The notes under the pieces: generated by a model
Told to the model about the DNA's origin: nothing
Database searches by the model: none
Seen by the model: only the letters and a program-made list of their open reading frames with translations
Program-made: the position numbers and the translations under genes
Shown here: positions 1 through 7,174 of the stretch, in pieces
Layout: the number at the start of each line of letters is the position of its first letter
Numbering within the stretch: the stretch's first letter is position 1
Assembly: GCA_945906115.1 (NCBI GenBank)
Contig: CAMDQP010000044.1
Span: 1 to 8,268, forward strand
Length of the DNA: 8,268 bases
Direction of reading: 5' to 3'
Origin: Opitutus sp. GAS368
Lineage (GTDB): Bacteria; Verrucomicrobiota; Verrucomicrobiia; Opitutales; UBA953

Positions 1-21
1 GCCAAGCTGATCGAAGCCTAA
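1..21 (+). CDS. 3' end of an unidentified upstream gene (partial)
   Basis: Frame 1 reads Ala-Lys-Leu-Ile-Glu-Ala and then a TAA stop at 19-21, three bases before the plsY start codon. The tight spacing and the same strand fit the tail of a gene in the same transcription unit as plsY. Six residues are too few to identify the product. It is also possible that this frame is not coding. Confidence 0.45.
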   Translation, partial: AKLIEA

Positions 22-24
22 GCG

Positions 25-666
25 ATGTTCGCGGCCATCGGAATCTTCGCTCTACTCGGCTACCTCCTCGGTTCCGTCAACTTCGCCGTGCTCGTGGCGA
101 AGAAGCATGGTATCGACATCCTAAAGGAAGGCTCCGGCAACCCCGGCGCTACGAACGTCAAGCGCGTGCTCGGCAAAGGCCCGGGCAACCTCGTCTTCGC
201 CCTCGACGTCCTTAAAGGCTTCGTCGGTGCCGGCCTGCCTTATCTCTTCCTCCGGATGGAAGCGACTCCGACGGCGGCCGAAATCCACTTCATAATCTGC
301 GTCGCTGGCTTAGTCGGCACGCTGCTCGGTCATTGCTTCTCCTGTTTCTTGAAATTCAAAGGCGGCAAGGGCGTGGCCTCCACCATCGGCGGCCTGCTCG
401 TCCTCCTGCCTGTTCCAATCCTCATCGGAGCGACTCTCTGGGGTATCGTCTTCCTACTCTCTCGCACCGTCTCCCTTGCCTCGCTCGTCCTCGGCCTATC
501 GCTGCCGGTCTCCTGCTGGGTGCTGCCGCTCTTCACGAGGCTGACTTTTAGCCCAGCCGAGTTCTGGTTCGCCGCGGCCGTCGCCGCCTTCAACGTTTGG
601 ACGCACCGTTCCAACATCGGTCGCCTGCTTTCTGGCACCGAGAACCGTTTCGTCAAAAAAGCCTGA
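25..666 (+). CDS. plsY: PlsY, acyl-phosphate:glycerol-3-phosphate acyltransferase
   Basis: This integral inner-membrane enzyme transfers an acyl group from acyl-phosphate (made by PlsX) to glycerol-3-phosphate, giving lysophosphatidic acid, the first committed step of phospholipid synthesis. At 213 residues it has the usual family length. The family motifs are all visible: GSVNF near residue 16 and GSGNPGATN at 36-44 (loop 1), GHCFS at 102-106 followed by FKGGKG at 111-116 (loop 2, substrate-binding glycines), and HRSNIGRLLSGTE at 194-206 (loop 3). Hydrophobic stretches around 4-24, 54-76, 88-105, 121-145 and 150-170 fit a multi-pass membrane protein. Loop 2 usually reads GHxFP, and here the proline is Ser106. 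The ATG at 25 puts the first membrane segment at the N-terminus as expected. No Shine-Dalgarno motif precedes it. It lies 3 bases after the preceding stop and 10 bases before hom. The family call is firm; activity is inferred from the motifs. Confidence 0.96.
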   Translation: MFAAIGIFALLGYLLGSVNFAVLVAKKHGIDILKEGSGNPGATNVKRVLGKGPGNLVFALDVLKGFVGAGLPYLFLRMEATPTAAEIHFIICVAGLVGTLLGHCFSCFLKFKGGKGVASTIGGLLVLLPVPILIGATLWGIVFLLSRTVSLASLVLGLSLPVSCWVLPLFTRLTFSPAEFWFAAAVAAFNVWTHRSNIGRLLSGTENRFVKKA

Positions 667-676
667 CCTTTTCACA

Positions 677-2008
677 ATGACCGCTCCTCGCACCATCGGC
701 ATCGGCATCCTCGGCTTCGGCACCGTCGGCCAAGGCGTCTGGAAGCACCTGCATGATAAGCAGACCGACCTCGAATCGCGCCTCGGCGTGAAGCTCGACC
801 TCCGCATGGCCTCCGTCCGCGACCTGAAGAAGAAGCGCACGGTCAAGATTCCGGCCTCCAAGCTGACCGCCAATCCCAACGAGATCATCGACGACCCGAA
901 GGTCCACGTCGTCTGCGAACTGATCGGTGGCACCACCAAGGCCCGCGAGCTCACCCTCCGCGCCCTGCGCCTGGGTAAGGTCGTCGTCTCCGCTAACAAG
1001 GCCCTGCTCTGCGAGCATGGCCCCGAAATCTTCCAGGCCGTGCGCAAGCATGGCGGCCAGTTCCTCTTCGAAGCCAGCGTCGCCGGCGGCATCCCGATCA
1101 TTAAGGCGATCCGCGAAGGCCTCGTGGCCAACCGCTTCGAGCTGATCGTCGGCATCCTCAACGGCACCTGTAACCACATCCTCACCCGCATGGGCGAGGA
1201 CGGCCTCTCGTTCCCCGAAGCCCTCAAGGAAGCCCAGGAACTCGGCTACGCCGAGGCCGACCCGACGCTCGACGTCGACGGCATCGACGCCTTCCACAAA
1301 GCCTCGATCCTCGCCTGGCTCGCGCACGGCAAGTGGGCACCGCCCGCGCGCACGCTCGTCGAAGGTATCCGTAAGATCGGCCCGGCCGACATCGATTTCG
1401 CCCGCCGCTTCGGCTTTGCGCTCAAGCACCTCGCCGTCATTCGTCGCGACTTCAAGGCCAACTGGATGACCGTCGGCGTCTACCCATCCCTCGTCCCTAA
1501 CCGCGATATCCTCGCCCGCGTCTCCGGCGTCAATAACGGCATCACCCTCCGCGGAGATGTCGTCGGCGCCACCACGCTCACCGGCCGCGGCGCCGGCGGC
1601 GACGCCACCGCTTCCGCCGTAATCGGCGACATCGTCGACGCCATCGCCGCCCTCACCGGCCCGATCCCCCAGGCCCTTTCGCCCGAAGCCCTCGCCGCCC
1701 GCGAGAAAGCCGGCCGTGCCCTCCGCATGGCCTCGATCGACGAGATTGTCTCGCCTTTCTACCTCCGCCTTTCGCTGCTCGACAAGGCTGGCGTCTCCGA
1801 AGGTGTCTATCGCATCTTCTCGAAGCACAAGGTGTCCATCGCCCGCGTCATCCAGTACGAACACCCGAACCAGGGACGCGGTACCGTCACCCTCTCGACC
1901 TACCCGGTCAGCGAACGCAAGATGTCCTCAGTCTTGACAGAATTGCGCCGCCTCAAGACCGTGCTCGAGGAGCCGGTCGTACTCCGCATCTTCTCTCCCG
2001 AATCCTGA
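677..2008 (+). CDS. hom: Homoserine dehydrogenase with C-terminal ACT domain
   Basis: This cytosolic enzyme reduces aspartate-4-semialdehyde to homoserine with NAD(P)H, at the branch point towards threonine and methionine. The 443 residues match the monofunctional bacterial type (about 430-440), with no fused aspartokinase. An N-terminal Rossmann fold carries the glycine-rich loop GFGTVGQG at 13-20. SANK at 105-108 supplies the lysine near the cofactor and substrate. The catalytic domain shows NGTCN at 162-166, the YAEADPTLDVDG signature at 191-202 with Glu193, and Asp204/Lys208, which match the catalytic Asp and Lys spaced four apart in characterised homoserine dehydrogenases. GRGAGGDATASA at 303-314 is also typical. 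An ACT domain at about 360-440 begins PFYLRLSLLDKAGV, which suggests allosteric control, classically by threonine. The ATG at 677 lies 10 bases after plsY, and a -1 frame TGA overlaps it. Its stop is 7 bases before lysC. No key residue appears to be missing. Confidence 0.97.
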   Translation: MTAPRTIGIGILGFGTVGQGVWKHLHDKQTDLESRLGVKLDLRMASVRDLKKKRTVKIPASKLTANPNEIIDDPKVHVVCELIGGTTKARELTLRALRLGKVVVSANKALLCEHGPEIFQAVRKHGGQFLFEASVAGGIPIIKAIREGLVANRFELIVGILNGTCNHILTRMGEDGLSFPEALKEAQELGYAEADPTLDVDGIDAFHKASILAWLAHGKWAPPARTLVEGIRKIGPADIDFARRFGFALKHLAVIRRDFKANWMTVGVYPSLVPNRDILARVSGVNNGITLRGDVVGATTLTGRGAGGDATASAVIGDIVDAIAALTGPIPQALSPEALAAREKAGRALRMASIDEIVSPFYLRLSLLDKAGVSEGVYRIFSKHKVSIARVIQYEHPNQGRGTVTLSTYPVSERKMSSVLTELRRLKTVLEEPVVLRIFSPES

Positions 2009-2015
2009 TCCTCCG

Positions 2016-3233
2016 GTGGCCCTCATCGTCCAGAAATACGGCGGCACTTCCGTCGGTAGTGTCGACCGCATCCAGAACGTGGCGGCCAAGATCAAGGAAC
2101 AGTGGTCCAAGGGCAACCGCATCGTCGTGGTCGTCTCCGCCCGTAGCGGCGTGACCAATGACCTGATCTCCCGCGCCAAGGCTCTCTCCAAACTTCCGGA
2201 CGAACGCGAGATGGACGTCCTCATGGCCGTCGGCGAACAGGAGACCATCGCCCTCACAGTTATGGCCCTCCACGCCATCGGCGTGCCCGCCGTCTCCCGC
2301 ACGGGCGCCCAGGCCGGCATCTTCACGGACGACATCCACACCCGCGCCCGCATTACCCGCATCACCGGCGGAGACCTGCTCGCCCGACTCGACGAAGGCA
2401 AAGTCGTCGTGGTCGCCGGCTTCCAGGGCTGCACAGACCAAGGCGAAGTCACCACCCTCGGCCGCGGCGGCTCGGACCTCACCGCCATCGCGGTGGCCGC
2501 TTCCATTAAGGCCGACCTCTGCCAAATCTACACCGACGTCGACGGCGTCTACACCGCCGACCCCCGCATCGTGCTCAACGCGAGCAAGCTGACGGAGATC
2601 TCCTACGAAGAGATGCTCGAGCTCGCTTCCAGCGGCTCCAAGGTGATGCAGTCACGCTCGGTGGAGTTCGCCCAGAAATATAACGTGCCCTTCGAGGTCC
2701 GTTCCTCCTTTAACGACCAACCCGGTACTATCGTGAAAGCCATCGACAAAACCCTTGAAGACGCGGCTATCGCCGGCGTCGCCCTCGACCGCCTGCAGAC
2801 CCGCGTCACGGTGAACGACCTGCCCGACAGCCCGCAGGCCCTGTCCGCCCTCTTTGACGACCTCGGCGAGGCCGGCCTGAGCGTCGACATGATCATCAAG
2901 AACCTAGGCAAGGACGGTAAAGCCAACCTGACCTTCTCGGTGACCACCGCCGAATTCTCCCGCGTCGAAGCCGTCGTCGGCCAAACCCTCAAGAAGCTCG
3001 GCTCCGGCTCCGTTCGCTCCGCCGGTGAGATTTCTAAGCTCTCCATTGTGGGCGTCGGCATGATTTCCCACCCTGGCGTCGCCGGCACCCTCTTCAAGGC
3101 CCTCGCCTCCGTCGGCATCAACAGCGAGCTCATCACGACCTCCGAGATCAAGATCTCCGTTGCGCTGGACCCCGCCAAGGCCGACGCCGCCGTCCGCGCC
3201 GTGCACACGGCCTTCGGTCTCGATAAGGCCTGA
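2016..3233 (+). CDS. lysC: Aspartokinase (aspartate kinase), two ACT domains
   Basis: This cytosolic enzyme phosphorylates L-aspartate to aspartyl-4-phosphate, the first step to lysine, threonine and methionine. At 405 residues it matches the class related to B. subtilis and C. glutamicum LysC. The kinase domain begins directly with KYGGTSVGS at 7-15, followed by GEQE at 73-76, RTGAQAGI at 95-102, GRGGSDLTA at 149-157, YTDVDGVYTADPR at 172-184 (nucleotide and substrate site) and MQSRSVEFA at 211-219. Two ACT domains follow at about 262-335 and 342-403. The second starts LSIVGVGMISHPGVAG and has the NSELITTSEIKISV effector-interface stretch at 369-382, consistent with feedback inhibition by lysine and/or threonine; specificity cannot be read from the sequence. 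The start is a GTG at 2016, chosen because it sits six codons before the essential KYGG motif and 7 bases after hom. There is no Shine-Dalgarno motif. Pairing with hom suggests shared control of aspartate-pathway flux. Confidence 0.97.
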   Translation: MALIVQKYGGTSVGSVDRIQNVAAKIKEQWSKGNRIVVVVSARSGVTNDLISRAKALSKLPDEREMDVLMAVGEQETIALTVMALHAIGVPAVSRTGAQAGIFTDDIHTRARITRITGGDLLARLDEGKVVVVAGFQGCTDQGEVTTLGRGGSDLTAIAVAASIKADLCQIYTDVDGVYTADPRIVLNASKLTEISYEEMLELASSGSKVMQSRSVEFAQKYNVPFEVRSSFNDQPGTIVKAIDKTLEDAAIAGVALDRLQTRVTVNDLPDSPQALSALFDDLGEAGLSVDMIIKNLGKDGKANLTFSVTTAEFSRVEAVVGQTLKKLGSGSVRSAGEISKLSIVGVGMISHPGVAGTLFKALASVGINSELITTSEIKISVALDPAKADAAVRAVHTAFGLDKA

Positions 3234-3248
3234 GCCGGCACTCGCCTC

Positions 3249-3276
3249 TTGCCCGCCAGCCCGCTCCGACCATAGT
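3249..3276 (+). promoter_or_regulatory. Possible weak promoter ahead of the TPR-exbB-exbD genes
   Basis: The 50-base gap 3234-3283 is one of only two clear non-coding stretches in the window. TTGCCC at 3249-3254 and CATAGT at 3271-3276 each match the sigma-70 -35 and -10 consensus at 4 of 6 positions, with a 16-base spacer. A transcript from here would begin almost at the ATG (3284) and be leaderless or nearly so. In GC-rich DNA such partial matches occur by chance, so this only marks a place to look for a transcription start. Confidence 0.2.
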
Positions 3277-3279
3277 CGG
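3266..3279 (+). repeat. Small inverted repeat just upstream of the TPR gene
   Basis: CCGAC (3266-3270) and GTCGG (3275-3279) can form a five-pair GC-rich stem closed by a CATA loop, with a possible extra U-G pair at 3265/3280. The stem ends four bases before the ATG at 3284, so in RNA it would cover the ribosome entry region. In DNA it could be a small operator. There is no T-run after it, so it is not a typical intrinsic terminator for lysC. Five pairs can arise by chance. Confidence 0.35.
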
Positions 3280-3283
3280 GACG

Positions 3284-6073
3284 ATGCTGCGGTTCACCCT
3301 GGCCACCTTCTTCGCCCTCGGCGTCTTGCTGCCGGGTCAGGTCACGTCGCAGGACCTCCCACCGAACCTAATCACGGCCAACGCAAGCGTCAGTCCGGGC
3401 GACCGGCCCGACCGACGGACGCTGCTCGCACTGGCCGACCAAGCCTTGGCCGCGGGAGTCTCCTCAACGGCCTCCAGTTTCTACGCCCAGCTGCTCGCCG
3501 ACCCGAAGCTCAGCGACAAGGATCGCGAACAAGCGGGACTGGGCCTTTCCGCCGCCTTCATCGAACGCACCCGCACGGCCGAAGCCAAGGCAACGGTGAA
3601 GTTCCTACCAAAGTCGCCCCGCAAGTCACTCCGCGAAGGGCTCATCGCCCTGCTGGAGAATGACCCCGACGGGGCCCGCGCTTTTTCGCTCGAACTGAAC
3701 ATCGCCGCCCTCCCGCCCCACGAGATCGCCTGGGGCCATGCGCTTCGCTGGATGGTCGCTGGGGCTGAGAGCGACAACCTCAACCTCAACCTCGCGCAAG
3801 AAGCTATCGCGCGTACGGCCGTCTCCGAAGAACAGCGTCAGCGCATCGAAGTCCTCGGTTACCGCGCGATGATCGTCGCCGGCAAGGTGGAGCAGCGCAC
3901 GGTCTCGGCCCTGCGCGAACTGGCCGCTGACGCCAAAGGCACGCCACTCGCTTTTGACTACGCCCGTAATCTCGCGCTGGCACTCGCGCACCTCAAGGAT
4001 ACCAAAGGCGCCGCCCAAGCACTCGCTCAGGCCGGCTCCTTACCCCCCGCGCGCCAAGCGGAGGCCGACCTCCTCGCCGGACTCATCCTCGGAACGGATA
4101 ATGCCGAAGGGCGCGAACGCCTTAAGGACGCCGCCCGTAATCCCGCCAACGTTGCGATTCGGCTCACGGCTCTGCGCGCGTTGGTCACCGCTGCTGACCC
4201 CCGCTCGGAAACAGATCCCGCCAAGCCGATCGATACGAAGGCGATTGCCAACGAAGTAAACGACTTCCTACTCCGTCGGAATCCAGGCCAGCTGTCGTAT
4301 TACTGCCCACGCGACCTCAAGGTCCTCGATTCCATCCACCTCGCCCGCGCCCAGTTAATGCTCTTCGCTGGCAGCCGCGAAAAGGCCCGCCAAGCCGCCG
4401 AAGATTTACTCAAGGACGTCCCCGCCAGCCCGCTCGTCCGTGAAGCTACCCGCACGCTCGCCATCGCCGCCTGGGGCGACGGCTCCTATCGTCTCGCCGC
4501 CACGCATCTCACGACGCTGGCCGAAAGCAGCGTCGACCCCGAACGCGCCCAGCTCCGCATCGCCGCCGCCGATTGCCTCTTCCTCGCCAAGGATTTTGTC
4601 CTCGCCGAAAAAGCCTACGCCGCCCTGCAGAAGGACGCGGCCGATACGAAGATCTCCGAAGACGCCTTTCATCAACGCATCCTCAGCCTGCTCGAAACAA
4701 GCGATGAAATTAGCGCCTGGAATCGCACCACGGAAGTGATCGAAGACGCGGCTCGTTCTAATCGCACCCGCACCAAGGAGCCCATTTGGTCGGCGATCTG
4801 GAGCCTCGTCGAGGACATGCGCAAGGCTCAGCGGCCAGCCGACGCCGAACGCCTGTTAGCCCGGCTGGGCCCGCTCACCCGTGACGCCCGCGTCGATTAT
4901 GACCTGCGTTTCACGTGGCAGCGGGCACTCCTGGCCATCGCCAACAATAATCCCGCGGAAGCGAGCCGGCTGGCCGCGGAGATTGATCGCAAGCTCTCTA
5001 ATCTGCCCGCCGGTGCGACGCCGGATGAACTGAGTAAAGCCGTACCGGAACTCCGGGGACACGCTGCGCTCCTCAAGGCACGCACCTCGCTCAACGCCGG
5101 CGCGGCCAAGGGGCTCGATGAACTCGTCGAACTCCGTCGACAGTTCGGCAAGGTCCCCGCCGCCGCCGCCTCCTACCTCGTCGAAGGCCGCCACTTGGCC
5201 TCCGTCGGTCGCAACGCCGAAGCCCAAGCGCGCTTCGAATCCCTCGCCAAGGAATTCCAAAGCCAGGCCGGCCTCGCCGAATTCGCGGCACTTGGGCTCT
5301 ACGAAGCCGCCGAACAGTCCGCGCTCCAGGCACCGACTGGCGGCGAGAGCAAACTGAGAGAGGCCGTCGAACTCCTCGAACGATTCACCGAAACCTACCC
5401 GCAGAACGCCCTCATCTTTCGCGTCTCGCTTCGGCGCGCATCACACCTCCGCTCACTCGGCCAGTTCGATAAATCCCTCCTCGTGCTGGAAGGCCTGATC
5501 CGCGACAAGCCGACGGACCCGTCCCGCGCCCAGGCCGAGATGGCGCGCGCCGACTCCCTTTTCGGGCTCGCCCAGCTGCGCCGCGACCGCAACGGGCAGC
5601 TCGACCGCCAGAAGGTCGCGCTCGCGGCCGCCGCCTACGAACGTATCACCGAAGCCTGGGCCAAGGATTCTGACGACGTGAAGATCGAAGGTTGGTACAA
5701 ATGGGCGCTCACCCTGGTCGAACGCTCCCGCACCGAGACCGGCCTCGAAGCGACCGCGACGCGCGGCGAAGCCCGCAAGATCCTGCTCCGCGCCTTGGGC
5801 GCCCTGCGCGAAGCGACCGCCCGGGTCGCCGCGGACACCGCGGGTAAGCTCTCTTCCGAAGGACGCCTTTGGCTTTCGCGCTCCGTGCTGCTGATGGCCG
5901 AGACCTGCGAACTGGACGGCGATCGCGCTGAGGCCATCGCCGCCTACAAAATCATCGTGAACGTCAACCAAGGACAGCCCGCCGCGCAGTCCCGACTCCC
6001 AGGTCAGTCCACCGCCGAAAGCAAACTTGCGACCCTGCGTAATTCATCGTCAAATCCTTCCCAGCCCCAATGA
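3284..6073 (+). CDS. Secreted helical-repeat (TPR-like) protein, 929 aa, partner of ExbB/ExbD
   Basis: I do not recognise this as a named protein. Residues 1-22 look like a signal peptide: MLRF, a hydrophobic core to about residue 16, then VTS before Gln23 as a plausible cleavage site. The mature protein would be periplasmic or attached to the outer membrane. The rest is Ala/Leu/Glu/Arg-rich and reads as paired amphipathic helices with TPR-like spacing, clearest near 357-383, 390-450, 628-661, 708-742 and 862-893. There is no membrane anchor after the signal peptide, no lipobox cysteine and no enzymatic motif. Its stop overlaps the exbB start (ATGA), implying translational coupling and a shared function. 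By analogy with the periplasmic TPR-containing protein CpoB/YbgF of Tol-Pal systems, it may be a periplasmic scaffold for the ExbB/ExbD complex; this is inference. The ATG at 3284 gives a proper signal peptide. The C-terminus (about 896-929) is Ser/Gln/Asn-rich and probably disordered. Confidence 0.85.
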   Translation: MLRFTLATFFALGVLLPGQVTSQDLPPNLITANASVSPGDRPDRRTLLALADQALAAGVSSTASSFYAQLLADPKLSDKDREQAGLGLSAAFIERTRTAEAKATVKFLPKSPRKSLREGLIALLENDPDGARAFSLELNIAALPPHEIAWGHALRWMVAGAESDNLNLNLAQEAIARTAVSEEQRQRIEVLGYRAMIVAGKVEQRTVSALRELAADAKGTPLAFDYARNLALALAHLKDTKGAAQALAQAGSLPPARQAEADLLAGLILGTDNAEGRERLKDAARNPANVAIRLTALRALVTAADPRSETDPAKPIDTKAIANEVNDFLLRRNPGQLSYYCPRDLKVLDSIHLARAQLMLFAGSREKARQAAEDLLKDVPASPLVREATRTLAIAAWGDGSYRLAATHLTTLAESSVDPERAQLRIAAADCLFLAKDFVLAEKAYAALQKDAADTKISEDAFHQRILSLLETSDEISAWNRTTEVIEDAARSNRTRTKEPIWSAIWSLVEDMRKAQRPADAERLLARLGPLTRDARVDYDLRFTWQRALLAIANNNPAEASRLAAEIDRKLSNLPAGATPDELSKAVPELRGHAALLKARTSLNAGAAKGLDELVELRRQFGKVPAAAASYLVEGRHLASVGRNAEAQARFESLAKEFQSQAGLAEFAALGLYEAAEQSALQAPTGGESKLREAVELLERFTETYPQNALIFRVSLRRASHLRSLGQFDKSLLVLEGLIRDKPTDPSRAQAEMARADSLFGLAQLRRDRNGQLDRQKVALAAAAYERITEAWAKDSDDVKIEGWYKWALTLVERSRTETGLEATATRGEARKILLRALGALREATARVAADTAGKLSSEGRLWLSRSVLLMAETCELDGDRAEAIAAYKIIVNVNQGQPAAQSRLPGQSTAESKLATLRNSSSNPSQPQ

Positions 6074-6711
6074 GTAGCCGCTTCTCCTTCCCCTTCGACG
6101 CCGGCCCCTTCGTCTGGCTACTCCTGCTGCTCGCCTTCCTCGCACTGGTGTTCGTCGTCGAACGCGCAATGTTCTTACACCGCGGCCTAGTCCTTTCCTC
6201 CGACTTCATTGAAGGCGTCCGCAACAACCTGCGGGCCGGTCGGCCGCTCGAAGCTCTAGCCGCCTGCGAAGAATCCCCAGGCCCAGTGCCGCGCGTGGTA
6301 AAAGCCGCCCTGCTCCGCTCGGCTAGCGGCGAAGAGGCCATGCGGGCCGCCGCCACCGAGGCCGCCCTGCTTGAACTTCCCGTGCTCGAACGTCGCCTTG
6401 GCTCCATCTCCTCCATTGGACGCGTCGCCCCGCTACTCGGCCTCGCCGGCGCGATCTTCTCGGGCTTCAACCTCGCCTCCGCCCTGCGCGACGGGAGCGT
6501 CTACGCTTCCGCCAACGGTCTCCTGTCGGAAGTCCAGGCCGCCCTCGCCACCGCGGGCTTCGCGATGGTCATCGCTGCCGCCTGTGCGATGGCCCACCAC
6601 TTCCTCGTCGGCCGCGTCCGCTCTATCGTCACCGAGATGGAGATCGCGGCCCATTCCATCATCACCTTCGTGCGCCACGAGCTACCCGAGGAGAAGCCTC
6701 GCCAGAGCTAA
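6070..6711 (+). CDS. exbB: MotA/TolQ/ExbB-family inner-membrane protein (divergent)
   Basis: ExbB/TolQ proteins form the pentameric inner-membrane channel that, with ExbD/TolR, turns proton flow into work on envelope partners. The 213 residues show the family layout: TM1 at about 13-31, a cytoplasmic region (AGRPLEALAACEESPGP at 56-72 is typical), TM2 at about 114-135 containing VAPLLGLAGAIF (119-130), and TM3 at about 157-179. By eye it departs from active homologues. Ala128 sits where the TM2 motif LLGLxGT has threonine, Gln156 replaces the glutamate five residues before the TM3 threonine, and the usual AIPA of TM3 has no proline. The TM3 threonine itself is kept (Thr161). Proton conduction may therefore be altered or lost. 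The ATG at 6070 overlaps the upstream stop by ATGA, and exbD follows after one base. Family membership is secure; TolQ versus ExbB and the true partner are not determinable here. Confidence 0.9.
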   Translation: MSSRFSFPFDAGPFVWLLLLLAFLALVFVVERAMFLHRGLVLSSDFIEGVRNNLRAGRPLEALAACEESPGPVPRVVKAALLRSASGEEAMRAAATEAALLELPVLERRLGSISSIGRVAPLLGLAGAIFSGFNLASALRDGSVYASANGLLSEVQAALATAGFAMVIAAACAMAHHFLVGRVRSIVTEMEIAAHSIITFVRHELPEEKPRQS

Positions 6712-6712
6712 G

Positions 6713-7174
6713 ATGCGGACGCCCCTCGGAGTCTTGGAAAAAGTCCGCCCCGCCGAACAGGGCCTGGATTTCGTACCGCTGGCCCTCGCCCTCGTCTGCG
6801 CCGCGCTGACCTATGTCCTTTCCGCCGAATTCGTCTTCGCCCCTGGCATGTATGTGGGCTTCGACGAACGTGCCGGCGCGGTCTCGCCTACGCTGAAGAC
6901 GCCCAAACTCGTTTCGGGCGATATGGCGCGAACCTCGCTGACCTTGACCCTGGTCTCCGCCCGCGGCGCCAGCGTCTTCGTCGTCGCTGGCCGCGTGGTC
7001 AACCGCGAAGGCCTCGAGCAGGAACTCCGCCGCGTCGCCGCGCAGGGCGGCTCGTCACGTCCCATTCTGATCAAGGCCGATGCTTCGCTGACCATGCAGA
7101 GCTTCCTCGAAGTCTGCGAACTCGCCCGCAAGGCTGGCTTCCCCGGCGTCCTGGTCGCGGCCGACGAACGTTGA
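6713..7174 (+). CDS. exbD: ExbD/TolR-family protein lacking the membrane aspartate
   Basis: ExbD/TolR proteins have a short cytoplasmic tail, one membrane helix and a periplasmic domain, and pair with ExbB/TolQ. This 153-residue protein fits: tail 1-18, TM at about 20-42, then a periplasmic domain in which the strand LTLTLVSARGASVFVVAGRV (76-95), helix EGLEQELRRVAA (99-110), strand RPILIKAD (116-123) and the segment FLEVCELARKAGFPGVLVA (131-149) follow the ExbD pattern. The family TM normally opens with a motif like INVTPLxD, whose Asp is the essential proton carrier (Asp25 in E. coli ExbD, Asp23 in TolR). Here the corresponding stretch is LDFVPLAL, placing Leu25 (codon CTC, 6785-6787) at that site. 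The only nearby acid is Asp19, at the Asn position. I chose ATG 6713, one base after the exbB stop. The frame stays open upstream, but that part lies inside exbB. Confidence 0.85.
   Translation: MRTPLGVLEKVRPAEQGLDFVPLALALVCAALTYVLSAEFVFAPGMYVGFDERAGAVSPTLKTPKLVSGDMARTSLTLTLVSARGASVFVVAGRVVNREGLEQELRRVAAQGGSSRPILIKADASLTMQSFLEVCELARKAGFPGVLVAADER

Noticed and set aside
655..672. A6 run and AAAAG/CTTTT pairing at the end of plsY as a terminator or frameshift site
   Set aside because: The stem is short and AT-rich, the T-run is only four bases, and the reading frame does not give a good slippery heptamer. A -1 shift would add only a few codons before the TGA that overlaps the hom start.
653..1864. 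Long open frame (403 codons) on the - strand across hom
   Set aside because: It is antisense to a clear homoserine dehydrogenase. Its Asp/Gly/Ala/Glu-rich translation has no domain, and high GC with C-ending codons keeps the opposite frame open by chance.
1928..2525. Two overlapping - strand open frames across lysC
   Set aside because: They are low-complexity translations antisense to conserved aspartokinase motifs and show no protein-like pattern.
2733..3233. Internal GTG (codon 240) of lysC as start of a separate beta subunit
   Set aside because: Some LysC genes make a beta subunit from an internal start near this point, but there is no ribosome-binding motif here, so the sequence does not support it.
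5157..5172. GCC/CGC triplet run in the TPR gene
   Set aside because: It encodes a short Ala stretch in an Ala-rich helical protein and is expected from the codon bias.
6371..6712. Upstream extension of the exbD frame
   Set aside because: The extension overlaps half of exbB, is Ser/Pro/Arg-rich and has no family similarity. ATG 6713 gives a normal ExbD length and position.
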